A stretch of 64,000 nt of DNA, from the NCBI RefSeq assembly GCF_024171695.1, contig NZ_JAMTCF010000011.1:171498-235497 (forward strand), given 5' to 3'. Source of the stretch: Actinosynnema pretiosum (GTDB lineage Bacteria; Actinomycetota; Actinomycetes; Mycobacteriales; Pseudonocardiaceae). Within the stretch, counting starts at the first letter, position 1. Each line of letters starts with the position of its first letter. The notes beneath the pieces were generated by a model. The model saw only the letters and a list, made by a program, of their open reading frames with translations, was not told the origin of the DNA and made no database searches. Of the stretch, positions 1 through 8,360 are shown in pieces. Position numbers and translations under genes: made by a program.

Positions 1-720
1 CGGGTGGGCGAGCTGGACCGGGTGGTGCAGGCAGTCGCCGGTGATCAGGGCGCGCTCGTCGCCGGAGGTCAGCTCCACCGCGACGTGACCGGGGGTGTGG
101 CCGGGCGTGGGGAGCAGGCGCACGCCGGGGGCGACCTCCAGCCCGCCGCCGGGCACGTCCACCGGCTCCAGCAGGCCCGCCCGCTCCACCGGGTCCACCG
201 AGTCGCGGAACACCTGCGCCCGCGCCTCGTCCATCGGGTGGCCCGCCCAGAAGTCCCGTTCGACGCGGGAGGTGAGGTGGCGGGCGTTCGGGAAGGTCGG
301 GACCCACTCCCCGTCCCCGCCCGCGCGGCGGGTGTTCCAGCCGACGTGGTCGCTGTGCAGGTGGGTGAGCACGACGAGGTCGACGGACTCGGGCGGGAAG
401 CCCGCGGCGGCCAGTCGGTCGGGGTAGTCGGTGCGCAGGTCGTGCCAGGCCGGGTTGGCGCGCGGCTTGCCGTTGCCGATCCCGGTGTCCACGACCACGC
501 GCAGGCCGCCCGCCTCGAACGCGAAGCTGTGGCTGTCCGCCCGCAGCGCCCCGGTCGCGGTGGCGTGGTGGGGGAGCAGCCAGGGCAGCGCCCGGACCAG
601 GTCCGGGGTGGCGTCGGGCAGCAGCCACGCGCCGGTCTCCGGGGGGAGCGGGGTCTCGTCCACGCGGTGGACGGTGGTCCCGCCGACGTTCCACGAGCTG
701 GGGTGCACGGGTGTCCTCAC
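1..720 (-). CDS. MBL-fold metallo-hydrolase, 3' end beyond window
   Basis: The reading frame runs off the left edge, so only the first 240 residues are present. The zinc-binding signature HLHSDH lies at about residues 120-125, and a later GHTPGH and an ITGDCLHHP segment give the further ligands expected of the metallo-beta-lactamase superfamily. Spacing resembles AHL-lactonase or AttM-like hydrolases more than true beta-lactamases; the substrate cannot be told. Start is GTG at 720, with an in-frame GTG at 708 as alternative. It is divergent from the amidase at 806 across a large dyad, so both are probably under one TetR regulator. Confidence 0.85.
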   Translation of the reverse strand, partial: MRTPVHPSSWNVGGTTVHRVDETPLPPETGAWLLPDATPDLVRALPWLLPHHATATGALRADSHSFAFEAGGLRVVVDTGIGNGKPRANPAWHDLRTDYPDRLAAAGFPPESVDLVVLTHLHSDHVGWNTRRAGGDGEWVPTFPNARHLTSRVERDFWAGHPMDEARAQVFRDSVDPVERAGLLEPVDVPGGGLEVAPGVRLLPTPGHTPGHVAVELTSGDERALITGDCLHHPVQLAHP

Positions 721-721
721 T

Positions 722-790
722 AAAAGCTATGGGTTTGCGTTAATGGCACGGTAGGTCCTACGGTGCGGTTAACGCAAACCTTTAGCTTTT
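722..790. promoter_or_regulatory. 69-bp dyad in a divergent promoter, probable double TetR operator
   Basis: Outer arms 722-743 and 769-790 are 22-bp inverted repeats with two mismatches (core GGTTTGCGTTAA / TTAACGCAAACC). An inner arm pair GTAGG-T-CCTAC at 751-761 has the same centre (756). Counting all 34 base pairs about this centre, 29 match. The element fills the gap between the divergent hydrolase and amidase genes, so it is a likely bidirectional operator for the TetR protein encoded at 2388. Confidence 0.75.
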
Positions 791-805
791 GCTGTCCCTG
801 GAGTC

Positions 806-2386
806 GTGATGCCCGCAGCCCCGTCCCCGTCCGAGACCGCCCGCCTGGCCGCCCGCGCGGGCCTCCCGCTGCCCGCCGAGCGCCACGGGCCCGTCGCGGT
901 CACGGCGGGTCACATCCACGACGTCATCACCCGGTTGCGCGAACTCGACTTCGGCGAGACGCCCGTGGACGTCCCCGCGCCGGTCCCTCGGGTCGAGCCC
1001 GTCCCGGTCGGCGGCGCGCCGCGGCCCGCCCCGACCCACCCGCACGAGCTGACCCTGGCCGAGGCCGCCCGCGAGATCGGCGCGCGCGCCCTCTCCCCGG
1101 TGGAGCTGGTCGACTCCGTCCTGCGGCGGATCGAGCGGGTCGCGGACCTGAACGCCTACGCCGAGGTCGTCGCCGACCGCGCCCGCGCCGCCGCCCGCGC
1201 GGCCGAGCGGGACATCGCCGCAGGTCGGAGTCGGGGCCCGCTGCACGGCGTCCCGTTCGCGCTCAAGGACCTGATCGACGTCGCCGGGACGGCCACCGCC
1301 GCGGGCTCCCGCGTCCGCGCCGGTCACCTCGCGACCGCCGACAGCGCCGTGGCCGAGCGCCTCGCCGGGGCGGGCGCGGTCCTGGTCGGCAAGACGCACA
1401 CCCACGAGTTCGCGTACGGCCTGGTCACGCCGCAGACCGCCAACGCCCGGCGGCGGGACCGGGTCGCGGGCGGTTCCAGCGGCGGTTCGGCGGTGGCCGT
1501 CGCGGCGGGCGCGGCGACGTTCGCGCTGGGCACCGACACCGGCGGCTCGATCCGCGTGCCCGCCGCGCTGAACGGCGTCGTCGGCCTGAAGCCCACCTAC
1601 GACCTGGTGCCGCGCCGGGGCGTGACCTCCCTGTCCTGGACCCTGGACCACGTCGGCCCGATCACCCGGACCGCCCAGGACGCGGCGCTGGTCCTGGCCG
1701 CGCTGACCGGCCACCCGCCCGTCACCGGATCGGGCCCCGCCGACCTGGCGGGACTGCGCGTGGGCGTGCCGGGCAACTACTACTTCGACCGGGTGACCCC
1801 GGACGTGGAGGTCGCGGTCCGATCCGCGATCGCCGACCTGGAGTCGCGCGGCGCCCGCCTGGTGGAGGTGGCCATCCCGATGGCCGACCTCGTCCACGCC
1901 GTCCACTGGGGCCTGATGGTCCCGGAGGCGACCGCCTACCACGAGCGAACCCTGCGCGAGACCCCCGACCGGTACGGCGAGGACGTCCGGGTGCTGCTGG
2001 AAGCGGGCGAGCTGGTCGGCGCGGGCGACTACCTGCGCGCCCGCCGCGCCACCACCCTCGTGCGCCGCGCGTGGGCGGGGCTGTGGGCGGAGGTCGACGT
2101 CCTGGCCGCCCCGACCACCCCCGCCACGGCCGTCCCGGTCGGCCGGGGCGAGGTGGTCTGGCCGGACGGCGGGGTGGAGACCGTGGCCGACGCGTACGTG
2201 CGCCTGTGCGCCCCCGCGAACATCACCGGCGGTCCGGCCGTGACCGTCCCGGTCGGCGCGGACGCCGACGGCCTCCCGATCGGCCTGCAGCTGCTCGCCG
2301 CGCCCGGCGCCGACCACCGCCTCCTGCGGGTGGCGGCGACCTGCGAGCGCCGGGTGTGGTCCACCGGGGCGGGGGAGGCGTTTTAA
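806..2386 (+). CDS. amidase-signature family hydrolase
   Basis: This 526-residue protein (GTG 806; ATG 809 is equally possible, with GGAG at 800-803) hydrolyses an unknown amide. The amidase-signature Ser-cisSer-Lys triad is visible: Lys154 in FALKDL, Ser224 in GGSSGGS and nucleophile Ser248 in TDTGGSIR, with the 24-residue Ser-Ser spacing normal for the family. The N-terminal ~75 residues look like the AtzG-type helical domain that normally accompanies AtzE-like amidases, here fused to the enzyme. A TetR gene follows after one base. The promoter dyad at 722-790 suggests induction by the substrate or a related compound. Confidence 0.9.
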   Translation: MMPAAPSPSETARLAARAGLPLPAERHGPVAVTAGHIHDVITRLRELDFGETPVDVPAPVPRVEPVPVGGAPRPAPTHPHELTLAEAAREIGARALSPVELVDSVLRRIERVADLNAYAEVVADRARAAARAAERDIAAGRSRGPLHGVPFALKDLIDVAGTATAAGSRVRAGHLATADSAVAERLAGAGAVLVGKTHTHEFAYGLVTPQTANARRRDRVAGGSSGGSAVAVAAGAATFALGTDTGGSIRVPAALNGVVGLKPTYDLVPRRGVTSLSWTLDHVGPITRTAQDAALVLAALTGHPPVTGSGPADLAGLRVGVPGNYYFDRVTPDVEVAVRSAIADLESRGARLVEVAIPMADLVHAVHWGLMVPEATAYHERTLRETPDRYGEDVRVLLEAGELVGAGDYLRARRATTLVRRAWAGLWAEVDVLAAPTTPATAVPVGRGEVVWPDGGVETVADAYVRLCAPANITGGPAVTVPVGADADGLPIGLQLLAAPGADHRLLRVAATCERRVWSTGAGEAF

Positions 2387-2387
2387 G

Positions 2388-2966
2388 GTGGCGCCCGTGG
2401 CTCGCAAGCAGATGGTGCGCCCCGGTGGCCGCAGCGCACGGGTCCAGGAGGCGGTGCGCGGGGCGGTGCGCGAACTCCTGGAGGAGGTCGGCCGGGACGC
2501 GCTGACCGTGCCGATGGTGGCGCAGCGCGCGGCCGTGACCCCGTCGACCGTGTACCGGCGGTGGGGCGACCTGCGAGAGCTGCTGTCGGACGTGGCGGTG
2601 GAGCGCCTGCGCCCGGACGAGCCCCCCGAGGACCGGGGCGGCCTGCGCGCCGACCTGGAGGCGTGGGCCGAGCAGTTCCTGGAGGAGATGGCCTCCCCGC
2701 CGGTCCGCGCGTACCTGCGCGACGCCCTGCTGGGCGACGACGACGGCGCGAACGCGACCCGCTGCTCCGACTACGCGGCCGAGCAGGTGACCCTGATCCT
2801 GGCCCGCGCCGAGGCCAGGTCCGAGCACCCGCCCCCGCTGGAGGCCGCGATGGACCACCTGGTCTCCCCGCTGGTCTACCGCATCCTGTTCCGCCCGGCG
2901 GGTCTCGACGCGGCGCACGCCCGGAGGTTGGTGGCGGAGCTGCTCGACGGCGGGATCACGCGGTAA
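2388..2966 (+). CDS. TetR-family regulator, likely controls the amidase locus
   Basis: A 192-residue TetR-type protein. An N-terminal helix-turn-helix spans about residues 25-65 with the typical VTPSTVYRRWGDLRELL recognition-helix region; the remainder is a helical ligand domain of the TetR_C_16-like kind. It begins one base after the amidase stop, so it is co-transcribed and probably autoregulated through the 722-790 dyad. GTG 2388 or GTG 2397 could be the start. Ligand unknown. Confidence 0.88.
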   Translation: MAPVARKQMVRPGGRSARVQEAVRGAVRELLEEVGRDALTVPMVAQRAAVTPSTVYRRWGDLRELLSDVAVERLRPDEPPEDRGGLRADLEAWAEQFLEEMASPPVRAYLRDALLGDDDGANATRCSDYAAEQVTLILARAEARSEHPPPLEAAMDHLVSPLVYRILFRPAGLDAAHARRLVAELLDGGITR

Positions 2967-3021
2967 CCGGTTCACACCCCCTCTTGTCCCGCGCTGCCGC
3001 TCGCCCACTGCCCATATATCG

Positions 3022-3052
3022 ACGCTAGCGTAAATAATCTTCTGAGTATACC
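3022..3052 (+). promoter_or_regulatory. promoter with 10-bp palindrome before TetR gene
   Basis: The perfect palindrome ACGCTAGCGT (3022-3031) lies upstream of a -10-like TATACC (3047-3052) in locally A/T-rich DNA. The ATG at 3061 is about 8 bases past the -10 and has no Shine-Dalgarno sequence, so the transcript is probably leaderless and autoregulated by the TetR product. Confidence 0.45.
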
Positions 3053-3060
3053 GTCACTAC

Positions 3061-3804
3061 ATGCCCGCCGTTCCGGAACCCTCCGCCCGAACACGCCTGC
3101 TCGACGCCGCCGCCACCCTCCTCGCCGCCTCCACCAGCGGGGACGTCTCCACCCGCGAGGTCTGCGAGGCCGCCGGGGTCAAGCCGCCCACGCTCTACCA
3201 CCACTTCGGCGACAAGGACGGCCTGCTGCACGCCGTCGTCGTCGACGGGTTCGAGCGCTACCTCGCCAGCAAGCGCGCGCTGCCGCCCACCGGCGACGTG
3301 ATCACCGACTTCCGGCGGGGCTGGGACCGGCACGTCGAGTTCGCGATCACCAACCCCGCCCTCTACAACGTCATGTACGGCCGCCCGCTCGCGGGCGCCG
3401 AACCCACCCCCGCCGCCGCCAGGGCGCGCGCCGACCTGGCCGCGATGCTCCAGGCGCTGCACGGCACCGGCCGGCTGCGGCTGCCCGTCGACGTCGCCGC
3501 CTCCACCTGCGAGGCCGCCGCCGTCGGGGTCGCGCTGCACCTCGTCCGCACCGGCGGGCCCCTGGACGACCCGGCCGCGACCGTCGTCCGCGAAGCCGTG
3601 ATCACCGCCCTGCTCGGCCCCGTCCGCGCCTACGCCGACGCCCCCGTCGCCCCCGACCTCGCCGCGACCGCCGCGCGCCTGCGCGACGCCCTCCCCGACG
3701 GCCCCCTCGCCACCCTCCGCGCCTCCGAGACCGCGCTGCTGCGCGACTGGCTCGGCGACCTGGCCGCCGCACCCACCACCGCGTCCGAAGGAGAGACCCG
3801 ATGA
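3061..3804 (+). CDS. TetR-family regulator
   Basis: A 247-residue TetR/AcrR protein with an N-terminal HTH (about residues 10-55; VKPPTLYHHFGDKDGLL is the recognition-helix region). The ligand domain is longer than usual. Its stop overlaps the start of the alpha/beta hydrolase gene by four bases (ATGA), so the pair is translationally coupled and the regulator probably controls the hydrolase. There is no Shine-Dalgarno before ATG 3061, consistent with a leaderless mRNA. Confidence 0.88.
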   Translation: MPAVPEPSARTRLLDAAATLLAASTSGDVSTREVCEAAGVKPPTLYHHFGDKDGLLHAVVVDGFERYLASKRALPPTGDVITDFRRGWDRHVEFAITNPALYNVMYGRPLAGAEPTPAAARARADLAAMLQALHGTGRLRLPVDVAASTCEAAAVGVALHLVRTGGPLDDPAATVVREAVITALLGPVRAYADAPVAPDLAATAARLRDALPDGPLATLRASETALLRDWLGDLAAAPTTASEGETR

Positions 3805-4739
3805 CCGCCCAGATCGACGCAGCCCAGGTCGAGCACCTCCTCCAGCACGTCGCCGACAGCTTCGGCAGGCCGATGCGCTCCCCGCTCACGCACTTCCCGC
3901 ACGAGGCAGGCCTCGCCCACCAGGACGTCACCTTCCCGTCCCGCGACGGCGTCCCCCTGGAAGGCTGGTTCATCCCCGCCGACAACCCGGTCGAGGACCG
4001 GGTCGTCATCTGCAACCACCCGTTCTGGTTCAGCCGCGCGGGTCTGCCCGCGCACCTCGAACCGTGGCGCTCCACCTGGTCGCTGACCGGCAACGACTTC
4101 GACGTCGACTTCGTGCCCGACTACAAGCTCCTGCACGACGCCGGCTACCACGTCCTCGCCTACGACCTGCGCAACTCCGGCCTCAGCGGCGCGGCCAACG
4201 GCGGCGTGTTCACCGGCGGCGTGCTCGAGTCCAGGGACGTCCTCGGCTCGCTCGACCACGTCCGGTCCCGCACCGACCTGCGCGACCCGAAGATCGCCCT
4301 GTTCAGCCGCTGCGCGGGCGCGAACGCCACGTTCCGCGCCATGTCCACCCACCCCGAGGACTTCGCGGGCGTCCGCTGCCTCGTCGCCCCCCAACCGATG
4401 TCCGCGCGCGTCACCCTGGAGCGGACCCTGCGCGGCGCGGGCCTGCCGCAGGAGCGCGTGGCGGAGTTGGAGCACCGCATCCGGATGCGCACCAGCCTGA
4501 CCCTGGACGGGATGTCCCCGATCCCGTGGGCGGGCGCGACGACCGTCCCGACCCTGCTCTACCAGGTCCGCGACGACGTGCTCACCGATCCGGCCGACGT
4601 CCAGGCGGTCCACGACGCGATCCCGGTGGAGAAGGACCTGTTCTGGATCGAGGGCACCACCCGCCGCTTCGACGGCTACACCCACTTCCAGCGCGACCCG
4701 GCCCGCGTCCTGGCCTGGCTCGACGCCCACCTGTCCTGA
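3801..4739 (+). CDS. alpha/beta hydrolase with Cys at the nucleophile elbow
   Basis: A 312-residue cytoplasmic alpha/beta-hydrolase. The nucleophile elbow reads S-R-C-A-G (Cys171) in place of G-x-S-x-G, the arrangement known from dienelactone hydrolases. A candidate acid is in LLYQVRDDVL and the C-terminal YTHFQRDP supplies the catalytic His. Translation is coupled to the upstream TetR gene by an ATGA overlap. Substrate unknown; an ester, lactone or thioester is possible. Convergent with the next TetR gene across a hairpin. Confidence 0.8.
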   Translation: MTAQIDAAQVEHLLQHVADSFGRPMRSPLTHFPHEAGLAHQDVTFPSRDGVPLEGWFIPADNPVEDRVVICNHPFWFSRAGLPAHLEPWRSTWSLTGNDFDVDFVPDYKLLHDAGYHVLAYDLRNSGLSGAANGGVFTGGVLESRDVLGSLDHVRSRTDLRDPKIALFSRCAGANATFRAMSTHPEDFAGVRCLVAPQPMSARVTLERTLRGAGLPQERVAELEHRIRMRTSLTLDGMSPIPWAGATTVPTLLYQVRDDVLTDPADVQAVHDAIPVEKDLFWIEGTTRRFDGYTHFQRDPARVLAWLDAHLS

Positions 4740-4747
4740 TCCCGCCC

Positions 4748-4780
4748 CGGTCGGCCGGGCGCCGGAACCCCGGCCGACCG
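4748..4780. terminator. bidirectional hairpin terminator
   Basis: A perfect 12-bp stem (CGGTCGGCCGGG at 4748-4759, complement at 4769-4780) with a 9-nt loop lies between convergent genes ending at 4739 and 4784. There is no T-tract. Confidence 0.6.
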
Positions 4781-4783
4781 GCG

Positions 4784-5386
4784 TCACCCCTGCGTCAACG
4801 CCCGCTCGATCGCCCGCCGCGCCCGCCCAGGGGCCTCCCGGTCGCGCTGGAGCTGCATCGCCGCGTTCAGCGCGAACCCGGCCGCGAGGATCTCGAACAG
4901 CGCCTGCTCGACGTCGAACCCCTCCGCCAGCTCCCCGCCCGCCACCGCCGCCTCCAGGTCGGCCCGCAACCGCCCCCGCCACCGCGACCACACCTCGGCC
5001 ACCGCGTCGCGCACCGCGCCCGGCCGCCCGTCGTACTCGCTCAGCGCCGCCGTCATCAGGCAGCCGCCGGGCAGCAGCGGTTCCGCCAGGTGCCCCACCG
5101 AGTTGTCGCACACCGCCCGCAGCCGCCGCAGCCCGGCGGGCTCGTCCAGCGCGGGCTCGACCACCCGGTGCCAGAAGTCCACGAACGCCTTGTCCAGCGT
5201 GGAGATCTGGAGCGCCTCCTTGGTGCCGAACTGCTTGTGCACCCCGGACTTGCTCATCCCCAGCTCCTCGGCGAGCCGCCCGATGGTGATCCCGTCCAGC
5301 CCTTCCTCGGACGCGATCTCGGCGGCGCGCTCCAGGAGGCGCCCCCTGGTGGCCAGCGCCTCGGCCGCCGAGCGTCGTGGTGACAT
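4784..5386 (-). CDS. TetR-family regulator of the divergent MBL hydrolase
   Basis: A 200-residue TetR/AcrR protein: HTH at about residues 18-62 with LGMSKSGVHKQFGTKEALQ as recognition region, then a helical ligand domain containing PGGCLMTAA, a segment common in the YxaF/LfrR-like group. It is divergent from the metallo-hydrolase at 5476; the shared gap carries a near-perfect 19-bp inverted repeat, the obvious operator for self- and neighbour-repression. Confidence 0.9.
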   Translation of the reverse strand: MSPRRSAAEALATRGRLLERAAEIASEEGLDGITIGRLAEELGMSKSGVHKQFGTKEALQISTLDKAFVDFWHRVVEPALDEPAGLRRLRAVCDNSVGHLAEPLLPGGCLMTAALSEYDGRPGAVRDAVAEVWSRWRGRLRADLEAAVAGGELAEGFDVEQALFEILAAGFALNAAMQLQRDREAPGRARRAIERALTQG

Positions 5387-5395
5387 GGCCCAACC

Positions 5396-5443
5396 TTAGC
5401 GTACGACCGTTCGCTATTGATTTGGCGAACGCTCGTACGCTAA
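5396..5443. promoter_or_regulatory. TetR operator, 19-bp inverted repeat
   Basis: Arms at 5396-5414 and 5425-5443 (TTAGCGTACGASCGTTCGC) match at 18 of 19 positions around a 10-bp A/T-rich centre. The dyad fills the divergent promoter between the TetR gene (start 5386) and the MBL hydrolase (start 5476). Confidence 0.8.
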
Positions 5444-5475
5444 CTTCCCGGCAACCACCGACGGAGGAGCACGGG

Positions 5476-6258
5476 ATGCGCGCACGACGACTGGGCTGGG
5501 CCGGGGTCGAGCTCGAAGCGGCGGGCGGTCGCCTGCTGATCGACCACGTCCGGGACCTGTCCCCGCTGTTCACCGGCTGGACCTCGACCGACGGCCTGAT
5601 CGCCCCGGCGGGCGAGGCGACCGCCGCGCTGGTCACCCACCTGCACCGCGACCACACCGACGCCGCCGCGCTCGCCGCCGCCCTGCGCGACCGCGCGCCC
5701 GTCCTGCGCCCGGCCCCCGGCCACGGCGACGACGTGGACAACGCGACGACCCTGCTCGCCGAGCGCGAGCTGCGCCACCACGACCTGGCCACCCGGATCG
5801 CGGACACCTGGTCCGAGCACGACCTCGGCCCGTTCCGCGTCACCGCGATCCCCGCCGTGGACGGCCTCGGCGACCCGCAGCTCAACTGGGTCGTGGAGGC
5901 CGACGGCCAGCGGGTCTTCCACGGCGGCGACACGATGTTCCACGGCCACTGGTGGCTCGTGGCCCGCCGCTTCGCCCCGTTCGACGCCGCGTTCCTCCCC
6001 GCGAACGGCGCGGTCGTCGACGCCCCGCACCTGCGACCGCCGAGCCCGTTCCCCGCCGCGCTGGACCCGCGCCAGGCCGCCACCGCCGCGGACATCCTCG
6101 GCGCCCGCCACGCGGTGCCCGTGCACTACGAGCCCGAGCAGCCCGACAAGGTCCCCGGCTACGCCGAGGTCCTCGACCCCGAGCGCGAGTTCCGCGAGCA
6201 CGCGGGGGAGCGCGCCCGCGTCCTGCCGGTGGGGGAGTGGCTCGACCTGGCCGGGTGA
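5476..6258 (+). CDS. UlaG-like MBL-fold hydrolase
   Basis: A 260-residue metallo-beta-lactamase-fold protein with the metal signature HLHRDH at residues 55-60, FHGGDTMFHG and a late VPVHYEP, the arrangement seen in UlaG-like and YcjU-type MBL proteins. ATG 5476 was chosen because GGAGGAG lies at 5463-5469; the frame extends upstream, but that part covers the operator. It is regulated with, and probably by, the divergent TetR gene. Substrate unknown. Confidence 0.85.
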   Translation: MRARRLGWAGVELEAAGGRLLIDHVRDLSPLFTGWTSTDGLIAPAGEATAALVTHLHRDHTDAAALAAALRDRAPVLRPAPGHGDDVDNATTLLAERELRHHDLATRIADTWSEHDLGPFRVTAIPAVDGLGDPQLNWVVEADGQRVFHGGDTMFHGHWWLVARRFAPFDAAFLPANGAVVDAPHLRPPSPFPAALDPRQAATAADILGARHAVPVHYEPEQPDKVPGYAEVLDPEREFREHAGERARVLPVGEWLDLAG

Positions 6259-6274
6259 CCCGCCGGGGCGCGCC

Positions 6275-7075
6275 TCACCCGCGCGTCCCCACCCCGAGCA
6301 CCGCCGAGAAGTCGATCTCCACCACCCCGCGCGCGGCCAGCTCCGCCAGCAGCCCCGCCCGGACCCGCTCGACCTCGGCCGCGCCCAACCCGTCCAGCGA
6401 GCTGCGGAACCCGCTCCCCAGCACCAGGTTCCACGCCAGCCCGTCGCTCACCGGCTCGCGCAGCTCGAACGTCCGCGCCCGCACGTCGACGCACCCCACC
6501 GACCACAGCCAGGTCCCCAGCGAGTCCTCGGTGTTGATCCGCCCCGCCTCCGACCGCTGCGGCTCCTGCCCCCGCGCGCCCGGCCCGTCCTTCACCCGCG
6601 CCACCACGTCCCGGTAGGCCGCCCCGAACTCCTCCAGCGCGCCCGCCCGCCACACCGCCGCGGCGAACCGCCCGCCCGGCCGCAGCAACCGCACCAACCC
6701 GCGCACCGCGTCGTCCATGTCCGGCAGGAAGAACACCCCGAACGCGCACTGCACCAGGTCGTACCCGCCCGCGCGCCCGGTCCACGCGGTCACGTCCCCG
6801 ACCGCGAACCGGAGGTTCCCCAACCCCGCCGCCCGCCGCGCCCCCACGTCGACCAGCTCCGGCGACAGGTCGACCGCGTCCACCGACCCGTCCGGCCCCA
6901 CCGCGCGCGCGGCGGGCGCCGCCGAGGACCCGATCCCGCAGCACGCGTCGAGCACGTGCTCGCCCGCCGCGGGCTCGCTCACGTCCGCCAGGGCCTGTCC
7001 CAGCCGGTCCCACACCACCGGCGCCAGCGCGGCGAACTCGTCCCGCGTCGCGTCGAAGACCTCCCGCAACCCCAT
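6275..7075 (-). CDS. class I SAM-dependent methyltransferase
   Basis: A 266-residue methyltransferase. Motif I is VLDACCGIGSSA, followed by VDAVDLSP (SAM ribose acidic residue), AVGDVTAW and a LLRPGGRFAAAVW post-motif, all in the standard type-11/25 order. ATG 7075 follows a GAGAGGGG ribosome site; the frame stays open upstream but there it is promoter DNA. It is divergent from the zinc-regulated importer at 7206, so it could belong to the metallophore locus or to the preceding block. Substrate unknown. Confidence 0.85.
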   Translation of the reverse strand: MGLREVFDATRDEFAALAPVVWDRLGQALADVSEPAAGEHVLDACCGIGSSAAPAARAVGPDGSVDAVDLSPELVDVGARRAAGLGNLRFAVGDVTAWTGRAGGYDLVQCAFGVFFLPDMDDAVRGLVRLLRPGGRFAAAVWRAGALEEFGAAYRDVVARVKDGPGARGQEPQRSEAGRINTEDSLGTWLWSVGCVDVRARTFELREPVSDGLAWNLVLGSGFRSSLDGLGAAEVERVRAGLLAELAARGVVEIDFSAVLGVGTRG

Positions 7076-7192
7076 GCCAACCCCTCTCGGAACCCGGTGC
7101 GGCGCCCCGAGTGTCCGACCGCCCCACCGGCCCGGCCACTCGTATTCGTTGCTCCGCATGGGTTTCCTGGCCGACGTGTCGCCCAACCGTGC

Positions 7193-7221
7193 TACTTTCC
7201 TGCCAATGAAAATCAATACCA
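7193..7221 (+). promoter_or_regulatory. leaderless promoter with Zur-like box over the first codons
   Basis: TACTTT (7193-7198) is a plausible -10 whose start point would fall at or next to ATG 7206. The Zur-like 15-mer TGAAAATCAATACCA (7207-7221) begins one base into the coding sequence. Its left half matches the other zinc boxes here; the right half is degenerate. Confidence 0.5.
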
Positions 7222-8360
7222 AAAGAGCGGGGAGAGGGCGCTCCCCGATCCCGGCCGCGAGCACCGGCGACACCGCGACCGGAACCGCGGCCGCAGCCGC
7301 GACCGCCGACCCCGGCCCGTCCCCCCGGCCGTTCCCCACCGCCACCACCGCGCTCGCGCTCACCGCCGCCCTGCTGGTCTCCACCATCGCCGCGATCAGC
7401 CTCGGCGCCGCGACGATCCCCTTCACCGACACCGCCCGCTACCTCTGGGCCGCCCTCACCGGCGGAACCCTCCCCGCCGCCGACCTGACCCAGTACCAGA
7501 TCGTCTGGCAGGTCCGCACCCCCCGAGTCCTGCTCGCCGCCATCGTCGGCGCGGGCCTGAGCAGCGTCGGCGTCGCCGTCCAGGCCATGGTCCGCAACGC
7601 GCTCGCCGACCCGTTCATCCTCGGCGTCTCCTCGGGGGCCTCGGTCGGCGCCGTCGCGGTCACCGTCTCCGGCGCCCTCTCCGCGCTCGGCATCTACGCC
7701 GTCTCGGCGGGCGCGTTCCTCGGCGCACTCGCCGCCACCGCCCTGGTCTACCTCGCCTCCCGCACCGCGGCGGGCGTCACCCCGCTCCGCCTGGTGCTCA
7801 CCGGCGTCGCGCTCGCCTTCGGCTTCGAGGCCCTGATGAGCGTCATCGTCTACTTCACCCCCGACAGCGAGGCCACCAGCACCGTCCTCTACTGGACGAT
7901 GGGCAGCTTCGGCGCGGCCACCTGGGGCGCGCTGCCGGTGGTCGCCGTCGTCGTCCTGCTCACCCTGGTCGCGCTGCGCCGGATGAGCCGGGGCCTTGAC
8001 GTGCTCTCCTTCGGTGACGAGAGCGCCGCGTCCCTCGGCGTCGACGCGGACCGCCTGCGCGGCAGGCTCTTCGCGATCACCGCGCTCGCCACCGGCGCGA
8101 TGGTCGCCACCAGCGGCGCGATCGGCTTCGTCGGCCTGGTCGTCCCGCACCTGGTGCGCATCGCGGTCGGCGCGGGCCACTCCAGGGTCCTGCTGATCGC
8201 CCCGCTGCTCGGCGCGGTCTTCATGGTCTGGGTCGACCTCGCCTCCCGCGTCCTGGTCGCCCCCAGGGAACTCCCGCTCGGCGTGCTCACCGCCCTCATC
8301 GGCGTCCCGGTGTTCATCGCGCTGATGCGCCGCCGCGGCTACCTGTTCGGCGGGCGGTGA
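7206..8360 (+). CDS. FecCD-family metallophore ABC permease
   Basis: A 384-residue polytopic membrane protein of the BtuC/FecCD fold: about nine to ten hydrophobic helices, QIVWQVRTPRVLLAAIVGAG near the N-terminus and the typical GAIGFVGLVVPH segment that contacts the ATPase. About 35 residues of Ala/Pro/Thr-rich cytoplasmic leader precede the first helix. Start ATG 7206 fits a leaderless mRNA; ATG 7158 is an alternative. The ATPase start overlaps the stop (GTGA). By family it imports chelated metal; the Zur box and neighbouring biosynthesis genes suggest a zinc-loaded metallophore. Confidence 0.9.
   Translation: MKINTKRAGRGRSPIPAASTGDTATGTAAAAATADPGPSPRPFPTATTALALTAALLVSTIAAISLGAATIPFTDTARYLWAALTGGTLPAADLTQYQIVWQVRTPRVLLAAIVGAGLSSVGVAVQAMVRNALADPFILGVSSGASVGAVAVTVSGALSALGIYAVSAGAFLGALAATALVYLASRTAAGVTPLRLVLTGVALAFGFEALMSVIVYFTPDSEATSTVLYWTMGSFGAATWGALPVVAVVVLLTLVALRRMSRGLDVLSFGDESAASLGVDADRLRGRLFAITALATGAMVATSGAIGFVGLVVPHLVRIAVGAGHSRVLLIAPLLGAVFMVWVDLASRVLVAPRELPLGVLTALIGVPVFIALMRRRGYLFGGR

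Noticed and set aside
763..2505. Long plus-strand frame rich in Arg/Pro overlapping the amidase
   Set aside because: Shadow of the amidase in another frame; composition is typical of high-GC antisense or offset frames and it has no domain.
3630..6095. 821-codon minus-strand frame
   Set aside because: Covers the plus-strand TetR, hydrolase and MBL genes; low-complexity Arg/Gly-rich product without motifs.
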